A stretch of DNA of 64,000 nucleotides from Ectocarpus siliculosus (GCA_000310025.1 FN649739.1:3082700-3146699), one strand, 5' to 3'; shown: positions 45,898-59,035, numbered from the stretch's first letter. The notes: a model not told the origin generated them from the sequence alone. Numbers and translations: made by a program.

Positions 45898-47635
45898 CTG
45901 CCAACGCGGGGGCGAAGTCGAACCCACGCGTTTAGCAAGGGAGCGACAGAGAGTACATCGGATAGCCGTACAAGCAAGGGTACCCTTCCTACCTTTCTCA
46001 TTGCTCACACCGAAAGACTAGCACTGCTAAATGGTAGCAATATCGTGCCCTAACGGAGTTTCGTTGCAAGCGCAGTCGGATTCTTACACAATCAATTTCT
46101 GCATGTACTACTGACATCGTCGTGTGCAGGAAAATCTAAGTTCATTGGTCACGGAATTCAGCTGTTATCGGGTGAGTCAGCTCAAACGATGAAGTAAGTG
46201 CTGGACATTGTTCACTAGTGTGCAGATAGAAAAGCAAAAAAAAAACATATAAATCTGCTGTCCAGCAACCAGCGATAGGGATGATGGTCGCTTTCAATGG
46301 ATATCACTCGTCTCACCTCCGTGGGCCCATAAATTAATGAATTTCGACAAATTCGATTGTGTGGAAAATAACGCGATTTTTCGAGCCCGAAGGGAGATCC
46401 ATTCGTTATATGTTCGTTCCAAGCCGAACGACGAAAACCGTTTTTTTTTTTTTGGAAAGAGCTAAATTTCGTACAACCGGCTATGGTACCTGGGGGTCGT
46501 AACCTTATCCTCTCTGGTTCTCAAGTTCTCGCGCAGGTTCTCCGTCCAAACCACCATTCTGTCCTCTACGCGCTCATATCGTTGGAGTTTGTCCTGGAAA
46601 TCACGTCATCATCACCATCATTCTGTCAGAAACCTACAAGAACGAAACCAATTCCCGTTTCGGGGAGCCCAGGGTTCGTCAATTGCTTCTCTTCCGAAGG
46701 TTATGACAAAATTGGCAGTCGTCGACCATGCGCAGTGCTGACCCCTTGCATGTATCAGTGCTTTCGGTCGGGAATTAGATGGACCGATCATAAAACCGAC
46801 GGGAACCGCACCGCGAGGAGTTAGTACTGGGATACCATGGTGCGTGTGAGAAGCGAGGCTTGCAACGCTATGACGTTGGAAGCCCTTGACATCTGGGGGA
46901 AAGCGGAATGCAAGGTCGTCGTGAAAAAAACCCGATCGACAATTGCGCTTCATATTCGTGCACAAGAGCTGGCACCCCTTACAACTACCAATTGTCAAGT
47001 TGTAACCATGGAAAAACTTGCTCAGACAAGTGTCAAGTAGGTAAGCGTTGCTCGTTCTGAAGGAGAAGCGGATGGAGGCGTCCGCAAGGCGAAATTGGAA
47101 TAGAATATTTCTGCTTCAGTAGGGGTCCCTGCTCATGGCTACATACTCAAGGCCGGTTGCCCTGATAAAGGCCGGAAAAAACCCCTTGGCATCCCTTGGC
47201 ACAGATGGAATATTCGAAGTGCCTCATGCTCTGAATAAGGCCGGGTGCCGTGTTTATGGCCAGTGTTCTGCCGTGACACATGGCGACCTTAAACCGGAAC
47301 CTCTACTGTACGTGAAGATAACCAATATCCCATTCAACGCAATGGTCTCTTCGCGTGTTACTTTCACCAGCACCAACGGCATCAGCGTGTACATGCGTGG
47401 TTGCAGAGTGTGCTTGGTTGAGAAATAGGAACTAATGTAGTTCGCTTGTTGCGTGCAAATCACGCTGCACGCGTAACATTCGAGCCTGTGCCTGCAACTA
47501 CCGCTGTTTTTTCCTCGTGATTCTGATCTGGCGAGCAGCAGCAGTAGAATCCCCACTTGCCGTGGACCTCACGTCCCACGGGCCCTGGAGACAAGGCTGC
47601 CTTACACGCCAAACAATGTTCGCGCGTGCTCTCAC

Positions 47636-48908
47636 CTCGTCGTCACCCTTGCCCTCCAACCCCACGGGCACCACCATATCATCGCGGTGCATTTCACTAC
47701 CACCCTCGCCGGCGTTTGTGATGGCGGGAACAATTGAAGGCCCCGCCCCTGCGTCGGCCGATGCGGTGTTCATGTGTTTGGACGTGTCTCCTTTCTCTCG
47801 GTCAGTGGACCTATGTTTCCCTCCCTCTTGCTGCTGCTTGAGTGCTTTCTGCGTGGGATGGAGGAGCTTGCTCTCAGCGCTGGCGGCGGTGCCATTGGCG
47901 ATCCCTCGCTTCTGTTTTTTCTTGTTTTTCTTCGCGAGTCGACTCTTGGCGGCTTGAAGCTCTTGGCTGACCTGTTTTAGTTTTTTTCCAGGGAACGCGA
48001 AAAACACCGTTTCACGAAAAATCTAATCCCGCAGAGCACGAACGGGTTATGACACCTCAAAGGATGTTTTGCGTGTTGATGAAGTTACACGGGTTGCAAG
48101 TTGCGCTCCTCTTCACGCAAGCATGTTGCACAAGTGGTGCTCAGTTTTTTTCTCGGTATTTCCATGAGAAGTCCTGCGTCTGCGTAGTCTGGAGCCATCC
48201 TCCTGGATTCTGGCCATTTGTTCGTTGTGACAAGTCGGCCTGGCCCATGTTGGCCTCCCGCCGACCAGGGTTTTGTTTTTCTTTTCCCACACCCCGATGA
48301 CAACAACAACAACAACAACAACAAAAACTAACCACACGGTGGCCGAGACCGCCGCCGATACCATCAACCACACACCTTCTGCGCTTCAACTAGCGCCAGC
48401 CGTGCCTCTTCTTCTCTCAAAGCCTTTTCGGCCTTGGCTCGTTTCGCTGACCTCTCCGCTACCTGCAGAGCCGTGCGGCCTCGTTCCCTCCTCACCAGCA
48501 TTACCCCGGCAGGCCCTCTGGTTTTTTCACACCATAGTTTCGGAGCAGCAACACTTCTTCATGCGGAGAAAATCATGGACTGCGGCCAAGTTGAAAGGAA
48601 TGGACCGCCAAACGGTCGAGGCTAAGGATGCGCACTCATAACTGCGGAAGTCACAACGACCTGCACGAACGACTCGCTGGCAGCATCGCTCCGTAAAACA
48701 CCCCCAAGTGTCTACCACCTGTACCTTCACGAAAAAAAATGTCTCGACCGGCAGGAAACGTACGAAACGTGCGAGAAGAACACGTCGTGTCGAGTACACC
48801 ATTCGCACGATCACGTGCATACCTCTTTCGGAGTCGCTCAGCCTTGTACTGCTCTTCCGCTTTCTTGTCGAGCTCTTTTTTTCGCCGCATCTTCGCCACG
48901 ACGAGCTC
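47636..48908 (-). CDS. Coiled-coil and Lys-rich region (three exons)
   Basis: Exons 48,908-48,823, 48,517-48,376 and 47,971-47,636 join in consistent phases. The first two encode helical charged sequence (RRKKELDKKAEEQYKAERLR; KRAKAEKALREEEARLALVE), the third continues the helix (VSQELQAAKSRLAKKNKKKQ) and then becomes a low-complexity linker rich in Ala, Gly, Asp. GRTALQVAE at the start of exon two looks like the end of an ankyrin repeat. Likely an oligomerisation segment between the repeat domains and the TRAF-type fingers. Phase 0 at the end does not reach the 45,897 exon directly, so exons in 46,000-47,600 are probably missed. Confidence 0.7.
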
Positions 48909-50402
48909 CTGTCTCCACGCAGTCTATCCCAACCGAGGGACATTAACGGCATGCACAGAGGTCTACCATGGTGAGCGGTGTTGGGCCGTGTTTTCTTGAA
49001 ATGCCGACTCATACGTAGGCATCTAGAGCAGCTCACACATCTCCAAACGATACCGGGGCACGCCACGGAATGGTTTCTGGCTGTCGCTCTGTGTCCCACC
49101 TCTTTGTCGTCAAGGGCAATTTCCTCTGCGGTCTTCGGAGCTCTCGTCAAGAGCTGCCGCTTCACCCATCGCGCCGTCCTTAAACCTTCCCCGTTCTCTG
49201 TCGAGCCCGTCCTGGTTGATCCTTCCACCGAGAGCGCCGTCGACGTTGCTGACAGGACGGACGTTCCCCCCGACGACCCTGGGTGATTCACGAAGAAGAT
49301 TGGGGCCGGAGGTTGACTCGGGCACCAATAGTGCTGCTGCTGGCACGGCAGTGAGTACCTGAGTTTGGCGGCTAGGTTTCGACTTTGTCTGGACCGCTCT
49401 TGGCTTGTTGCATCCATCCCACGACACGAAAAAGAGGACGTGTTCCTGAAGAGCAAAGGAAATGTTGAAAGGCTTGGTCGTCCCACCAACATGACGCCAT
49501 CTCTTGCCGATAGCAGTGCCGTCCGACAGGATCTGCCTTGGCGAACTGTCACCCCCACCAACATGCCGCAAAGGCCGCTTCCTCGTGGCTGCAAGAGGAT
49601 TCAATCTAGCTTTATATGCAATCCATGAGCGTCGTCGACTTGGTGTACCCTGTCCAGTGTGAACGGATACTCCTCTGTTGCGTGCGTATCGCCAAGATTC
49701 TGCTCCCGACAGATTATATCCCTTACCGAGTCGGCACACCGACATCCCTGCAGTGCTTACATGCCCATTATACCTCCACGACAGATCCACTGTAAATGCC
49801 ATTCTGCCATGATGTGCACAAAGGGCTTTTGAGACAACCGAGATCGTCGCTTCTTTCCTGCATGACCTTCGTAGTACTCCTCTCTACGTCGTCTGGTAGC
49901 TCCCACAGCATCAGCAGGACTCACCCACTTGCGAAGGCGCTAGCTGTGTCTGGCACTCTTGCACGTCGTAGTGAATCGACAACACCATGTCTCCGGCTTC
50001 GGTTTTCGTTCGCATTTCACGAACACGAACAACCTCGGCGGTCGATTGGACAGCGTCACCTCGAAATCTGTACGCGACCCTGTCCCCTTCCTTCAGTCTG
50101 GACTGAATTGGAGAGTGTGCATCGACGGAAACTGCTCATAATGAGTGAAATATAACCCCCCTCCCCGTCAACCCTCAAGTGGTAATACAAAGGCGATGAG
50201 CCCCAGGCGGCAACTAAAAAAGGCGATTATCGAAGCTTCAGTATTTCAGGTAATCAGTAGTCGGTTCGTAGTAATGACTTGTGTTGTTGTCTAGATACAT
50301 GTCATTGCGAGTCTTTCCGTTGCCATTACCCCATAGACGCTCAATTTATGAATATTGGTACAATGATGCTACATAGTCACAACGAGAGAGCTTCACTGTC
50401 AC

Positions 50403-50546
50403 CTTTGCGATGCCTTGCTCCGAGCTTGGGGGGGGCAAGTCTGGTGGGTGGAAGCGAGACTTCATGAGAGCCGGGCAATAGAAGAAGTGGAGTCCCGTTG
50501 TGCAGTCCTGATACTCCTCCCATGTATCGTCGTCCTTGTCTCGCAC
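50403..50546 (-). CDS. WW-like domain exon
   Basis: A 144 bp exon, phase 0 at both ends, acceptor TTTCGACAG and donor AAG-GTGACA. It encodes DDDTWEEYQDCTTGLHFFYC and then FHPPDLPPP: first Trp, aromatic triplet and the final Pro of a WW fold, with the second Trp replaced by Phe. WW domains bind Pro-rich peptides; the substitution may change or abolish this. Further helical or Cys/Ser-rich open pieces near 50,970-51,240 may be another exon but the frame is ambiguous. Confidence 0.65.
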
Positions 50547-52077
50547 CTGTCGAAACCACGAAATGATATGCCTGAGCGTCAAGTGCCTCAGAGGGGTCCA
50601 GACTGTGTCTCACGTTCATGTGACGGTTATAGGGTCGTGGAAGGAGTAGAACGCGATTTCAAGCTTGTGGCAGACACGTGGCCGGTGGTCCACGCTCACC
50701 ATTTTGTCCATTGTCGTATTCGAGAGGACTTTTCCACGGAATCGATTATATCGATCAGCTAGGCACGGTGGTGGTCGCCAAGAGAAAATGATCAAATCGC
50801 TTTCCAACAATCCGCAGGCTTCTATGATCACTCTTCCTCTCACAGGTTGCCATGAGTACCGACACGCTTACTACAGAATGTGTATGACCCAACAACAAAT
50901 GCCTTTCACGGGGTGAGCATCTTGACGGCTATGACGGAATTCAAGAAAGCAACACACCTAGACTACATCAAAAGATTCAGCTTACCTCTCTCACGAGTAG
51001 TCCACCACGGCGAAGATACGCCCAGGCGGTGCAAAGCATCATCCTCTCGTTCAGCTCCTCCGGTGGGCAGAACGAAAACGCTTCGGTTGTGGGCCGAACA
51101 GGCCTGTAATGAGGTCTCGATTTGTGGCTCTGCGTACTGTTCCTCCCTCTCTTTTGTTTTCGCCACGCTCGCCGACGCCAAAGGCGCTGCACTTTCCGCA
51201 CATGTCCATCTCGCGTTGCCACAACCTGAGTGTGCAAAAAGCCAGGTAGATTAGAGTGCGACGATAACGCACAAAGCGAATGTCATTTTGACGTTCTGTT
51301 TCGTAACATTTTCCACCTTTGCGAGTCGAAACACGAGCTCAAAATCTGCCCTACCGCAATTGGCGGTGCATAGTGCTGCCATCATAGTTCTCTTTCTGAA
51401 CACCGTCCGCACGCCTCATTTCTACCTAATATCACCATTATCGTTAAGAAATCGTTGTCATGTCTCGCATTAGAAACCATACCAATCCTAAGGAGCTTGC
51501 GCATGCATACGTGCCAACTGCTGCGGCGGCACTGTACACCACAACAAAACGACAACAAAAACGGCCATGAAAATATGCACCACGACCTGAAGGAGTTATT
51601 TAGCACTAGGACTGACCTCGTCGTGGAAGAAGAGGGAAGCCGTTTCCCTATCAAGGTAGGTGGTGTAGCGCCCCCGGATACACACCACTTTAGCCGAGGC
51701 CCTCAGCCTCTCCCACTCATCCAGGCACAGCGTGGGAAACCCGCATCGAAATGTCTGCGTAACGCGATTGCCAGGATTATGATCATTGCCACGGTCCGTG
51801 ACAGAACAACACAAATCAGAACCAACATCCGCTCGCAACAATGTCACGAACGATACTTGCCCAGCAAGTGTCTTCCGAAGCTCGGGACGACCTGATATCT
51901 GCTGAGAAAACGTATTTCAGAAGCCAAACGTGTGAGTCTGAACCGGATGCCTGTCTCGTGCCTGCAATTCTAGGTTGGTCTCTCACAGACGATTATGTGT
52001 TGGGTCAAGGCGAGGCGCGGGAGGAGGACAACCACAGCGGGGTGCGATACTATGCTCGCTCGCCGTTGTCACCACAC

Positions 52078-53381
52078 CTGCACTTCCGCCGAGCCTTCTC
52101 CTGGGGGGAACACATCAGAACCAGCCCTGGCTTCAACAATTGCGCTTTCCCCGGCAACCGTGGAACCAACTGCCCCAGTGATCGCGGCTGAGGGCACAGC
52201 CGCCGCGGTGTTCCCATCCTTACGAGCACTGCTGGCGGAATCATGCGGTGCTTTGTCACCATCGCCCAAAGAAACACCTTCCCGTGGTGCGACTTCTGTT
52301 GTAGGGTCCTCGTCGGCAGCGATCATCCCGTCGATTGGTGCGGTTAGTGCTGCAGCTGCTGCCTGAGATGGAGGAGTATCTAAGGTGACTGGATCATCGT
52401 CGCCCCCCAGCGTTGTAGAAAATGTCGACCAGCTCGGGTTCGTAAGGGTGGCTTCTGGTGGGGGGTCCCAAGTACATTCTCTCCTGGTACAGAATGGTGC
52501 GCAAGCCCCACGGTGTTGGTGTTCACTCACATAATATTTTGCGTTGGTGGGGGGTCTCAGGTGCTTCTCTCCTGGTACATAATGGTTGGCAAGCCCGCCG
52601 GTATGAATGTTCATTCATATATGTTGCGTTGTAGCCATACCGATCTCAGTCGGTGAAGGTCAGACATCATATTTCCCCGCTTTCGTTGCAAACAACGACG
52701 AACTTGTATGTTCAGGCACAAAAATCAAGGAACAATTTCTACTCCGACAAAACTCATTGGCCAGACGGAAACAACAATTTACGACTTTAGTCAGCACTTT
52801 TCGTGACGTTTGAGTGTTGCTGGGGGCTTACCGTCAAGCAAGTGCAACTCATGAAAACTCTCATTTTGTTCCGCAGAAGAAATGGCGAATGTTTCCCGCA
52901 GTGCATAACCAGCCCTTCTCGATCTCTCATCATACTTGGAATATCAAGCACTCAGACGCTGATGGAAAATTTCGCGACATCCTCGGGTTGAGGCCTCTCA
53001 AGCCGTCTTGCTACAGGACCTGTTTGCTTCGTTCGGATGCATCTCTTGGATGGCAACTTGTCGTTGCATGGTCAAGCCGTCCTCACCCGACGAAGAATAT
53101 ATACGGGTCGCAAAACAAATATGGGCGCCAACCAAAATTCAACACTCGGGCACAGAAGGCAAAACAACTCACCGATCTTCGTGGAAGAAAAACAGTGGCG
53201 TCCCCATCATATGCAGCCGGCCCTTCTGGAATTCCCATTCCAGAGGTTCTGGTTTGGGTAAATCGTGCTCGTCCGGCAACGTGAACTCCTCCGTACCGGC
53301 CGACCGCCCATGTATCCTGACCAGGTACCAGTCGTCGGAGAGAGCTCTAACCACGTACCCTCGGTTCCAGAAAAATACACC
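52078..53381 (-). CDS. WW domain split over two exons plus linker
   Basis: Exon 53,381-53,173 ends LEWEFQKGRLHMMGTPLFFF then HEDR at donor GTGAGT (phase 2). Exon 52,483-52,078 starts with the completing base and reads RECTWDPPPEA. Joined in phase they make a full WW domain with both Trp, the aromatic triplet and the terminal Pro pair. The rest of the second exon is an acidic Ala/Ser/Thr-rich linker (SQAAAAALTAPIDGMIAADE) ending at donor GTGTGG. The acceptor region of the second exon is tandemly duplicated (see findings). Confidence 0.75.
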
Positions 53382-54561
53382 CTGTGTTGGTGTCCGTTTC
53401 GCGAATCGGGCCGGTATGGATCGCGGCTGGTACTACGAGGAACGAGTCACAGAATCACGCACCAAAACACCATAGCTGCGTCCGCAGAGAACATGGATGA
53501 CAGCTTTGACGTGAGTGACACCTGAAAATCCCCCCCAAGACGCGAGAAAAGCGCGAAGAACGTTAACATTCCGGGAAAAAAACCGTTTTGGCCCTCGTCT
53601 CGCCTTCGTAATCATGGCATCGCTCGCCCTTTGAACAGCCTCTGCCCCGTCCGAACGTCCGACAGTCACTCTCGCGTCGCGGCCACAGCGTGGCCGAACC
53701 TCCGATCCCAGCGGCAATCTTGCGGGATAGGTAAACCAACCACCCCGCTCGGTACGTCAGAATAGCAGACAGCACAAACCCATCCGGGGCGGGTGAAGCA
53801 AATAAAATGATCGAACCACACCACCCGTGGGGACACAGTACGTTTGACGTGAGGGAGGACACACACCAATTGACAGTGGGTTGTTCACCAATGAGCTCGC
53901 CCTCTTCCTCCAACAGCATGATACCATGTGTTCTATTCACCACTGGTCTTAGAACCTGTACCTGTCAGGTAGCTCCGGATCGTGGAGCGCCATCCAGCCT
54001 TCCACCACTGGGGTGTCCGCTTTTCTGCGACATATCTTCAGGGCGGAAAGAGAAATGAAAGTGCGCGGAGTCAACAATTCCATGTTCAAAAACAACGGCC
54101 TCGGTGTGGGGAGAATGTCCGCACTGGCTGCACTCCCGTCGGGTGCCTGGCGGTCGATCACCCATGTATGTTTGATTGGCCCAGAGCAAGATGCTAAATA
54201 TTTGCGAACGAGAAACCCCAGGCAAAGTCCCCGCCGTCCACATCTCTCTTGTAAAACGCCGTCACTACCAAATCTACAGAAAACGCCGACCAAGAAACCC
54301 ACCGTTGAGTTCGAAATGAGAAAGCCTATTTGCATCAAGTTGTTTTGAAGCAATAGGGCGTAGGGTACTCATCCAAGCTGGGACTTGTCCCAAAGGCAAC
54401 CAACGCTTCATTCTCCAAATACACAATGTGTTCAGAGTGAATATTTCGACCAGCACTACCAAAGGGTCCTTCCTGTCTGTGACCCCCTTAACTTCCCGCA
54501 AACTGGATGACTCTTCCGCGACGCACTCTTTCCGGCAATGTAACACGTTTCGGCGTAGCAC

Positions 54562-54723
54562 CTTCCATCCACGGACACCCTTCGCTCTCCCGTCTGGCCA
54601 TCTATCGGGCACATATGCCAGCACCGGAGGGGAGACTTCTCGCAGATCACGCGCAAGGTCCAGAGCCGCTTTTTCGTCGGTAGCGGTGCATCGCTTTTCC
54701 TGCGACGATGCGACCACCTCGTC
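54562..54723 (-). CDS. Helical exon of host gene, no family recognised
   Basis: Acceptor TTATCCAG and donor GGAAG-GTGCTA enclose DEVVASSQEKRCTATDEKAA and LDLARDLREVSPPVLAYVPD. Charged and helix-prone; it lies among WW exons. A short piece about 54,004-53,958 (VEGWMALHDPELPD) could be the first half of another WW domain. Exon status rests on composition and splice sites only. Confidence 0.45.
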
Positions 54724-54961
54724 CTGGATAACGTGCAAAGAGAGGCCAAAGGTTAGCGATAGCTGCTAGTACGTCTCGCAGTCATTCTTGTGGTGCCATC
54801 ATGTTCGTAGAAACGATGATCAGGATACTCTATTTATTCACAGATTTCTGCTATGTTGCAAAACTCTCGTCTCTTACGCGGCTCGAGATCGTTCGGGCTT
54901 GCCTTCAAGCCCTGATGATAAGAATCTTCATCAAGCACATTTTTCGTTGTATATCCCACAC

Positions 54962-55114
54962 CTTCTTGCTGAAGTACAAGCAGCTACCCTCTCCTCGTTC
55001 GCAGCACATACAGCGGGTGTTGGACAGCTTGCAGAAGCGAGTCCGGTGGCCGAGCCGGCCCTTGTGGCAGTTGCGAGCGCATGCCACGCAGACGCGGAAC
55101 ATCTCCATGTCTCC
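54962..55114 (-). CDS. Cys-rich UBR-box-like exon
   Basis: A 153 bp exon, acceptor TACGTACGCAG and donor AAGAAG-GTGTGG. It encodes MFRVCVACARNCHKGR then LGHRTRFCKLSNTRCMCC with a further Cys in GEGSC: eight Cys and two His at spacings like the UBR-box type zinc fold (C-x2-C-x3-CH-x..GH...C...RC.C). It could bind zinc and an N-degron or other peptide. The match is by pattern only. Confidence 0.5.
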
Positions 55115-56209
55115 CTGCGTACGTATGCAAGCGAAAATAAAACTAAACACTCTAACGGAAACTCATGGTGCAGGTCTTGTTGGTGTTCACATGTTCAGTC
55201 TACCTCATGTCAAATGAGCACTTTCGTCAGCGGCAACGGCACTCACTCTCTTGGATGATGAAATGTCTACTACCTTGTCGCTTTTGCTTCGAGCCTCTTC
55301 TTATCTTTACTTGTCCACACCAGCAGTATATGATTGAGCACACGTGTCCATTGGTCGTGTTGTCGTGATGCCATCAGGGTTGCCGTACGAAACGTGCTGC
55401 CATCAACTACATTGAATCCGTGTTCTCTGCGAAAACGCTATCACGTATCGGATACAAACCTATGGACACTAAAACCGAAAGACTTTCGCAACCTTTGTGA
55501 AACGGTACACTCGCCTTCCAATCTGCGTCACACTCGTGACATATATACCACGGCTGCTCGGCACGCTCGTATCCAGCCACCTGCCCGAGGGTAGTGAACG
55601 GCCCGTAGGAGTGGTAGCCACATGGGAGCAGTAGATTTCGAACGCATGATTGTGTGAAGGTAGAAAATTGAACATCGCGAGTACTTCAACTACAACCACG
55701 ATGACTCCGACTCCGAGCAGTCCCATTGCTATCTACACCAACACCAACCGCGCAACCACACTGACCACCAGGAATGCAACTAGCCTTGGACATGCACACC
55801 GTACCGCACGTGTAAGTTCAACTCACGTCCATAGTGCAGATAGGGTGGTCACCCGCCGTTAGGTCTACGGGGGGAACGGCTTCCACTGGACGGTCCCTGC
55901 CATAACGACGACGCATCAGTTCATCGACGTCAATCAATATCCTGGTTCAAGCATTAACCGTAAGTCAGTTTATTTCAAGTGAATGCTTCCGTCACAGGCG
56001 ACGAGATGGATCTACCTGAAGACGCAGCTTCCACCGGACGCTCCCCGGTGCCCGCAGGTCATGCCCGCCTCCGGGGCGAGGGAGGTTCGTACAAAACCAT
56101 GCGCCAATTCCAAACAAACAACGAGGAATGATGCGATGGTTTCTGCCTTTTCCGCCCTCCACCCCTTCCTCACTGAGACTCCATGTATGCAGCAGACACG
56201 GCCGCTCAC

Positions 56210-56473
56210 CAACGTAAGTCCCTGGTAAGCACGTCTTCGACGACGCGGCCCTTCCGAACCTTAGCGATCTTTTCCATGCAGTAGAACTCATTGCCATCGT
56301 TGTCGACTCGCACCTCCCACTCCCTGTGTTGGCCAAGCACTCTGCCTGTCCCCTCACTGTGGTCGAAGGCCCACTGCAGACTTACCTCTCGAGGGGGCAT
56401 GAGCAGACAGGTCTCATCAGAGGTGTCCACGTAGAATACCACCCCCGATGCCCTGTCTAGCACGGAATTGTAC
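56210..56473 (-). CDS. Exon with two degenerate WW-like units
   Basis: A 264 bp exon in one frame, acceptor CTCAAGCAG and donor GTTG-GTGAGC. Unit one: YNSVLDRASGVVFYVDTSDE then LLMPPRE. Unit two: REWEVRVDNDGNEFYCMEKI. Both keep the three-strand spacing and aromatic positions of WW, but the conserved Trp are partly replaced. The entry phase agrees with the exon ending at 56,770. Confidence 0.6.
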
Positions 56474-56769
56474 CTGCTTGAGAGATAGATGGAGTGAAGT
56501 GTATGAGATATCAAGAATTTCACTCCGGACCGTACCAATCCCCCAAGCTATCCTCGAACATGCGCACGAGAATCGAAACACGAATGTTCGTTGAGAAATC
56601 TATGTACAACTTCTGACGTACTACAGATATCTTCGGGATCGAATACGATTTCTTACATAGAAACCAACATCATCAACCAGCACACAGCGACTATAGTACA
56701 GAAACACTTCTAATATTGTTTAGCATACGTCACTCGAAGCAAGCAAGTAGATACAGCGCAAGTACACAC

Positions 56770-56949
56770 CTCCCCGCCGTTGTCCTCAGAAACTCGGAGC
56801 TGTTGATGACGGAAGCCCATCCTAGCAAGACCGCTTCAAACTTAGCGAACTCCTCCGGCTTTTCCCACTGGAAGTGGTCCACGCTTTCTTCCTCCGCTTT
56901 TGGCCAACGTTTCACATATTTGGGAATCAAGCACATGCGAACGAAAGGC
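56770..56949 (-). CDS. Exon with WW end motif and helix
   Basis: A 180 bp exon, acceptor GATTTCAG and donor GGGGAG-GTGTGT. It begins PFVRMCLIPKYVKRWPKAEE and carries VDHFQWEKPEEFAKFEA, where WEKPEE is the usual last strand of a WW domain. Its end joins the exon at 56,473 in phase (reading TAGRYNSVLD). The start phase does not match 57,754, so a small exon probably lies in 57,000-57,700. Confidence 0.6.
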
Positions 56950-57753
56950 CTGAAATCTTGGCCGTGAATCACGCCAGTGAAAGACGTTCTTGGGAAATCT
57001 CTGACGGTCGATAGGGGAAAGAGAATGACATGTTGTGATCTCCTTGTCTCTTACATGAAACCTAGGCCACGTTGTTGCCGAAGGAGGCTATCTGAACTGG
57101 CGTTGCAGCGAGAGTAGGGGAAAAGGGTGGCATTTCATGGTAGTAAATATGATTAGGGAACAATACATTGAGTTCTAGACTGCACAGCAATTTTTCTTTG
57201 CGGCAGTGCAATTGATCTTCCTTAAACGGGCGAAAAGGTTTCCCTGTTCTATTGGCGGAGAAATCGCACGTTTGGCTGAGAAATTGCATATCTCACCCAT
57301 TTCTTCGTCGTCGGTTGGTCCACCGCCAGCTTGACCGCTACTCTTCGGCCGTCCCCCTTCTGACACCTAATTCAGTAGCGGTCATACTCACTTATGACGC
57401 CACATCCAACATCACAGTAGTCAATTATATAGAAACTGTAGACACGGATAAGCCTTGGGTTGCAAGTTGTTCAAACATGCGCCGAGTCAGTTGGGATTAG
57501 CGCGTGGGGAAAAAGAAGAATGCTGGAAATCGAAGTTCTATTGCCAGCCACAAGCGTTGCGTGATGCCTGCAAACCGACAAGTTTCAGCTAGTGCTGACC
57601 ACGTTTCTAGGCCATTCTATTAACAAGCAGGCAAGTAGGGAACGACGTCAAATCATAGCAGAAACAACAACGGAAATAACCAAATAAATGAACCACCACG
57701 TTGAAAATGTTCTTCACCTTGCCCTTGCTGTCATCCTCGGACACGCGTAACAC

Positions 57754-57963
57754 CAGCTCGTTTTGATAGAAGAAGCGGTTCATGGTATCCGGATCCAGGT
57801 ACTCCATCCATCCCCCCAAGGTCCGCAGATGAACGCTGGCCTCCTGGGCGGCCAGCCACAACTCGGGCTCCATGTCGACGGACTTCTGGCGAATCTTGAG
57901 CAACGTCTCCACCCTACCCCTCTCCTTCTCTTCTTCCTCCTCCACGTCCTTGTTCTTGCGGGC
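57754..57963 (-). CDS. Acidic helix and start of a WW domain
   Basis: Acceptor CTTCGTAG, then ARKNKDVEEEEEKERGRVET, a helix of about 30 residues, then GGWMEYLDPDTMNRFFYQN, the first two strands of a WW domain. The donor is either at 57,754 (CTG-GTGTTA) or about 57,727. The pattern of a helix followed by WW recurs elsewhere in this gene. Confidence 0.6.
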
Positions 57964-59035
57964 CTACGAAGAGCGCAGGCAGGGTATTTTTACCTCATGC
58001 ATGCGCATTGTACCTCAGTTATCGTCTCCGTTCAAGGTACAATGCTGTACATGTATTAGGCATGTTTGTGGGAGCCCCGCAGTACGCCGTCACACGCTTT
58101 CCGTAGAAAATCCCTCAGCCAGAGTGGCCAGTTCCCGAAAAAACAAATGCATTGCAACCCGAGAAGGGACCCGACACATCGGGCTGTCTTGTGTGAAACA
58201 CTTGTTGATTACGATCACAATGAATCCTGACAAACACCTGCTTATATGTGAAACCCACCTCTACCAGGATATCTCTCCTTTGATCCATAAGGAGACCCTC
58301 TTTCTCCCTGGAACCGGACGGCGTGTTCAGTCTCCCCCCCCTGAAATTGAAGAGGAGCTCCACCGCCAGCTTTCCGTTCATGTCGGTCTAGCGGTTGTGG
58401 AAAGGCACAGGGTGGGAGGAAATGAGCGGCACAAACACATCGTAAACAGCCCTCCACCGGCAAAAACGAATACTGCTGAAGCTTCGTCTCTACGTCTACG
58501 CCATTTGACCCCCTGCGTTCATTGGGACCGAGCAAAGCCTTCACAAAGAAAACTTAGATGTCTAGACTTCTCGTGGCACGTACACGGTATACAATAGAGG
58601 GGACGGAAGCCAACGGGTGCTTGGCTACCCAATGGTGCTTCACGCCAATCTCGAGCTCGACCTCGCACCCATTTTCACTTCTATGCCTAACCTTTCGTGG
58701 GATGTTCGTTTCACTCGCCGAATCGCCGACAGACCTCCGTGCAATTCGTTACAGCTTCAACGTGCGATGAATTGCTAGACAGCTGTCTGACTTTACTAGT
58801 TATTTTCTCTTCGATACCCTGGCAGGTTTCCGTGCAGTACTTCGCAGCTTCAACATGTGAATATTTGAGTATTTGAGCAATGAACCGCCCATTAGTTCCA
58901 TATATTGCGATACCCTGCCAGGTTTCCGTGCAGAACTTCGCAGCTTCAGCGTGTAAATATTGAGCAATAACTGTTGGAGAAGAGGACCGTAATTGTTTCA
59001 GTATCTTTCGATTGAGTAAATATTTAATTTCAAAC

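Noticed and set aside
47135-47428. 97-codon plus-strand ORF
   Set aside because: No family recognised, short, and within the span of the minus-strand gene; not enough to support a gene.
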